A stretch of DNA of 64,000 nt from Trichomonas vaginalis G3 (lineage: Eukaryota; Parabasalia; Trichomonadida; Trichomonadidae), in the NCBI RefSeq assembly GCF_026262505.1, contig NC_067207.1, positions 9,702,082-9,766,081 on the forward strand, read 5' to 3'. Both the position numbers and the translations under genes were made by a program. Shown piece after piece: positions 60,292 to 64,000 of the stretch. Under the pieces are notes generated by a model. That model had not been told where the DNA came from, did no database searches, and was given only the letters and a program-made list of their open reading frames with translations. Position 1 is the first letter of the stretch, and every line of letters begins with the position of its first letter.

Positions 60292-60726
60292 CTACTCAGC
60301 AGGAATGAGACCCTTACTGACTATGTATTCGTTTAATGCTTGATGAAAACAATGGTACATATTATCGTATGGGTATACACAACGTCTGTTTCCATCGTCG
60401 TCGTATATGTAGAGCTCAAATCCAGTCCAACCTTCTTTTGTACAATATGTAGCTTTATTTAAGTATGCATTTATGTAGATAAGGCAATTTTCTTCATCGC
60501 TCCAGAAATAATTTTTGTTCTTTGTTGAAATAGTTTTCGTTCCTCTGCGACCATAAGGAATGTATGCAATGAACTTTGCGTCATAAGGGATTGTAATATA
60601 TTCAGGGTTTCTTTCATCGTCAATGGGTCTGTCTTTGTTAAAATGCATGTTTCTCAGTTTTACTTGAGTTTTGAATAGTTCACGGAAACGTTCTGGGAAA
60701 GAGTCATAGTAAATGTAGTCGGACAT
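60292..60726 (-). CDS. TIR-encoded protein of Polinton 3, right copy
   Basis: 144 residues, identical to the left copy (37926-38360). Two identical, oppositely directed copies are forced by the TIR. See the left copy for features. Confidence 0.7.
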   Translation of the reverse strand: MSDYIYYDSFPERFRELFKTQVKLRNMHFNKDRPIDDERNPEYITIPYDAKFIAYIPYGRRGTKTISTKNKNYFWSDEENCLIYINAYLNKATYCTKEGWTGFELYIYDDDGNRRCVYPYDNMYHCFHQALNEYIVSKGLIPAE

Positions 60727-60987
60727 GTCTTTGTAATGAAATAAAAAATTTAAAAAAAATAAAAATAAGGTTATTTTTATTTAGTGAGGACGGTAGGGAA
60801 TTCGTTAGTGAAGTCGTTAGTGAAGTCGTTTATGTATCAGATGGTTTTGTAAATATTTAAGGTTAAGTTGGTGTTTGTGTTTGTGTTGTAAAATATACGT
60901 TATCGGTTTCGTAAAGTGTCAAAACCGTTAAGTTGTGTACGGAGGCGCGCAGTGCCACAGTACCCAAGTTAGGGATACTAACTAACT

Positions 60988-61679
60988 AAAGCAATACCAC
61001 GTTTATTTAGTAAGGAAGATCCATTCATGATTCCAGCTCAACATATTGACGTTCGTTCACTAAATGGAGGTTGCATCACTCCTGAAGGTATCAGCTCAGA
61101 TTTCTCATACGCTCTTCATAATGTTACAGATGTTGTGTTAGCATTTCCGAAGAATGCAATGCAAAGAACAGTTTTAGAAAATCCAATGCTTCGAGGTCTT
61201 CAGGTCACTGTAGATTCCAGAAACTTCCCCGATCAAGCGATGACCACAGTGGGTGACATATTCTTTACACGTATGCTTCAAGCTTCTGATTTATATGGAG
61301 TGAATGAATGCACAGAAGAATACGAGGACTCATTAACTAGACCACTGAATGCAGATGATGGCACGCCATTAGCTAGAACATGGAAAGACCAAACTTCATT
61401 CTTATGCACTATTCCAGTTCAACGTGATGGAGCGGGTATATTCTTTGATGGATTAGAAACTTTCAACTCACAGTTACAGTACAAGTGAAAGCTTATCCAA
61501 TCATTCAGGGTGAAAATGACACTTACTGTTCAAAGGTGACAAATCCTCCTCAGGTTTGGTTTACTAGGACTACATATTGGACATGGACACCGGATGAAGG
61601 TTTGAAATATCATCCAACAGGTACACCACCACAGTATAGAAGTTCATATGATGAAATATTGATGAATAGAAATGTTTAA
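60988..61679 (+). pseudogene. capsid-like gene, 3' part, after the Polinton 3 insertion
   Basis: Continues the gene begun at 36716: FSKEDPFMIPAQHIDVRS to the end SYDEILMNRNV, nearly identical to 15820-16497. Broken besides the insertion (about one break). Confidence 0.8.
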
Positions 61680-61703
61680 AATTATAAATTTATTTTTGAT
61701 TAG

Positions 61704-62529
61704 ATGGATTTAAATTCATCCACCCCTTATGAAGAATTAGCAGGAGTATATAATACATACATAGATGATATGATTAATGAAGCATTGAGTGATAATAGAA
61801 ATGCTCTATCTAAGGAAAAATTAATGAAAATTCCATATTCTGAATGTTACTTAAATTCAATCACTGCAGCAATTGGTAAACAAAATAAAGGTAAAACATT
61901 AACAATATTAAAACAGATTATCATTATTGCTAACACTTCCCCCCATTCACATGTGTTAATTTATATCAACCGTTCGGGTTCACCTTCAGATGATACATTT
62001 GAATCTTTAAAGCATTTAATCAAAATTCCAATTATTTATTTATCACAAGAAGAAGCAGAAGATTATTTAAAAAACTTTTTAATGTATAAAGAATTATATA
62101 ATACAATCAAGAAGCAAGGATTAGAGGATAAAATTATTGATAAACAACGGATGAATTATTTGAAACACTTTCTATTTCAAAATTTTGATAGAGAATTTTT
62201 GCATTCACTCATTTTTCTAGATGATGCAGTGAAATCAAAACTAATAACAAATGAGAATCATATTTTTAATCAGTTATTAACTCAATGTCGACACATTCAG
62301 TGTTCATTCTTTATGGCTGTTCAATATTTCAAAGCATTAAGCACAAACATTAAATCAAATCTATCAACACTTTTCATTTTCAGTGGGTTTGTCGTCAACA
62401 GTTGAACGTTATGCTTTATCAGTGAATTTACCAATGAGCATTAATAAACTTTACACACAATATCAGCAATTAGGTGAACATGGGAAAATAATAGTTGATT
62501 TAAATAAAGGAGGTGTTTAAATTTGATTA
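61704..62529 (+). pseudogene. packaging ATPase, Polinton 2 copy, broken
   Basis: Counterpart of 16522-17349 with Walker A-like GKQNKGKT, FLDDAVK and the C-terminal block. About four breaks. Confidence 0.65.
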
Positions 62530-62570
62530 ACTTTTTATAATTAATTTTTATTTTTTATTTATAATTAAAC

Positions 62571-63464
62571 ATGACTGAAATAGCAAATCTTCTACAGGTT
62601 CCATTAAAACAAGGGACAAACAAAAAGGGTGCATATAATAGAACTATGAAAGTTCCTGATGGAATGAAAGAATTAGTTCATATTTTGCTGGTCTTCAAAA
62701 AGATGTTAAACAAATGAGAAACGTTTAACATTACCAGAAGCTCAAGCATATGCCAAACGTCAAGGTCAAATTGGGAAGCACACGAAGCAGACATTACGGG
62801 TCCAAATGGAAAACCTGATGGTATAAATGAAGTTTTCGTTACTGATGGTCAAGGAAATATTAAAGTCATAAATGGTTACAAATTAACTATAACTGATTAT
62901 CCTAAACGTAAAGCATATAATGAACGTTATCCTATGCAATTTGATGAAAATGGAAAAGCTGTTAAACAATACATTGGAGAAGGTTGAAAATGGTCCAATT
63001 ATTCATACCGTTATAATCCATATTCTTATTTCAATGAAGAATTAAATGCTATTGAAGAGGGACGGATGGATTACCACGATATTCTAACCAGTTTGATGGT
63101 CAATATGCAAATATTAGACCTGAAATTTCAGCTAAGAAATTCTTTAAAGTTGCTTTATTCGATCCAGTTTTCGCAAATGTTAAAGATGAACTTAAACAGC
63201 AATTCCAACCAATTATAGTAGCAAGAATTGCATCAGGTGCTTTATCTCAAGCATTCAAAGATTTAATTAGAAACCATTATATCAGCAACGAGGTTAACTT
63301 ATGATTTAGTTAAGGAATCAGATAAAAGAAAATTTGAGAAATCAGATGATTATAAGAATGCAATTAATGAATATATTAGGTCTATTAATTACAATGAATC
63401 AGCTAAAAATCAACTTCATGAACAAATACAGGGAATAATAGATTCAAAACTTCCAGCAAAATAA
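62571..63464 (+). pseudogene. structural-type gene, Polinton 2 copy, no mariner
   Basis: Counterpart of 17390-19592 with [15 protein letters not shown] start. It preserves the empty mariner target (CAAATATTAGACC). Several breaks. Confidence 0.6.
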
Positions 63465-63498
63465 AAGTTTAAATATATTTTTTTTTATTCGAATATAA

Positions 63499-64000
63499 AT
63501 GAGAAGACGTTTCACTAGTCAAAAGAACACTAACGCAAAAGCAGAGATTACGGTTGGTTTATAACGTAAATGATGATAAATCACGAATTATTCAAAATGT
63601 TAAAGTTTAATGTTAGCCCCGAATTAACAAGGTCAGCAACTCAACCAAATTTATTAACTCGTGACTTACCGAAAAAGGAGGAGAGCAAAATTAAGAAGAT
63701 GGAGACCCAATCATTTTCTTCTGAACCCGGTAAAGAACCTGTTGAAATTCCACTTATCCAACATACCCCCAGCCTCTTTCATCAAACATCGAGAACCCAT
63801 ATAAAATAGACATTAATTCTGAATTAATGAAAATTTACCGTGATATAATAATTAATAATTATGATTCAATAATAAATTTAATTGACCAATCCGGTTTAAT
63901 TATTTTAACCTTATGAATCATTAATTCACATTATCGCCATTCTTTGTGATGTTCAAGATTCAGACGTTAAGATTCAATTTTTCATAGATGATGAGGTTTC
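63499..64000 (+). pseudogene. unrecognised element gene, Polinton 2 copy, cut by window end
   Basis: Counterpart of 19626-20300 (MRRRFTSQKNTNAKAEITV). Broken; continues beyond the window. Confidence 0.5.

Larger units (their letters stand above)
37669..60987. mobile_element. Polinton 3 (second Maverick/Polinton family), nested, full extent, fossil
   Basis: 23,319 bp with AGTTAGTATCCC termini and ~890-bp TIRs that differ only by one extra AACT unit at the right tip as far as I can see. It carries PolB, rve integrase, FtsK/HerA packaging ATPase, a major-capsid-like protein, paralogous virion-type proteins, two fibre-type proteins, KilA-N proteins and a dozen small genes in several divergent and convergent blocks. 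It lies inside the capsid-like gene of Polinton 2, so it is the younger insertion. Its ends look whole; roughly fifteen to twenty breaks affect its genes. The near-identical TIRs suggest a very recent arrival. Confidence 0.93.
60097..60987 (-). repeat. Polinton 3 right terminal inverted repeat
   Basis: 891 bp; reverse complement of the left TIR plus one extra AACT unit at the tip (GGGATACTAACTAACT). Confidence 0.9.
35027..64000 (+). mobile_element. Polinton 2 (same family as Polinton 1), fossil, right end outside window
   Basis: The left end is AGTAGTATATGATGAAGGG, similar to the Polinton 1 terminus. After a shortened and rearranged TIR region, gene order and sequence follow Polinton 1 from 13.87 kb to 20.1 kb, with about six differences in ~800 bp of the capsid-like gene. 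The element is interrupted at 37669-60987 by Polinton 3; its own DNA in the window is 35027-37668 and 60988-64000. About ten breaks are visible in its own genes, fewer before the insertion than after. It and Polinton 1 separated recently. Confidence 0.85.

Overview
The window is nuclear DNA of a parabasalid protist, almost certainly Trichomonas vaginalis. The grounds are the many-membrane-span adenylyl cyclase family, BTB/discoidin and ankyrin gene families, initiator-type (TCA+1) promoter motifs, a mariner of Tvmar type, and very long Maverick/Polinton elements with 6-bp target duplications. No introns were needed for any gene read here.

Host part. From 1 to 13.1 kb lie a decayed receptor-type adenylyl cyclase (+), a decayed BTB/discoidin gene (-), a casein-kinase-1-type kinase with a long N-terminal extension (+), a radial spoke head protein of the RSP4/RSP6 family (-) and a small two-repeat Myb protein (-). 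From 29.6 to 35.0 kb lie a decayed ankyrin-repeat gene (+) and an intact tubulin tyrosine ligase-like gene (+). The radial spoke and TTLL genes belong to the flagellar/tubulin programme. Three multicopy surface or signalling family genes are decayed while the single-role genes are intact.

Element part. Polinton 1 (13138-29608, 16.5 kb) has 444-bp terminal inverted repeats (TIRs) with no visible mismatch and a perfect 6-bp TTCATT duplication. It carries capsid-like, packaging ATPase, small virion-like, tail-fibre-like, KilA-N, primase-helicase and integrase genes, and I see no PolB. A 1302-bp mariner sits in one of its genes. Polinton 2 (35027 to beyond 64000) is a closely similar copy of the same family; its capsid-like gene is interrupted by Polinton 3 (37669-60987, 23.3 kb). 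Polinton 3 is a different family with ~890-bp TIRs, PolB, rve integrase, packaging ATPase, major-capsid-like and minor-virion-like proteins and fibre proteins. All three look young but carry broken genes and are best read as fossils.

The most unusual signals are: (i) at least twelve GC-rich paired mini-hairpins (~25-30 bp) whose stems vary in sequence but keep the same geometry, lying both between and inside element genes; (ii) a Polinton-type element whose visible replication gene is a primase-helicase bracketed by a ~110-bp repeat; (iii) exchange of a fibre/KilA-N/leader module between two Polinton families; (iv) a hairpin-rich non-coding region with a tRNA-like box A/box B segment inside Polinton 3.
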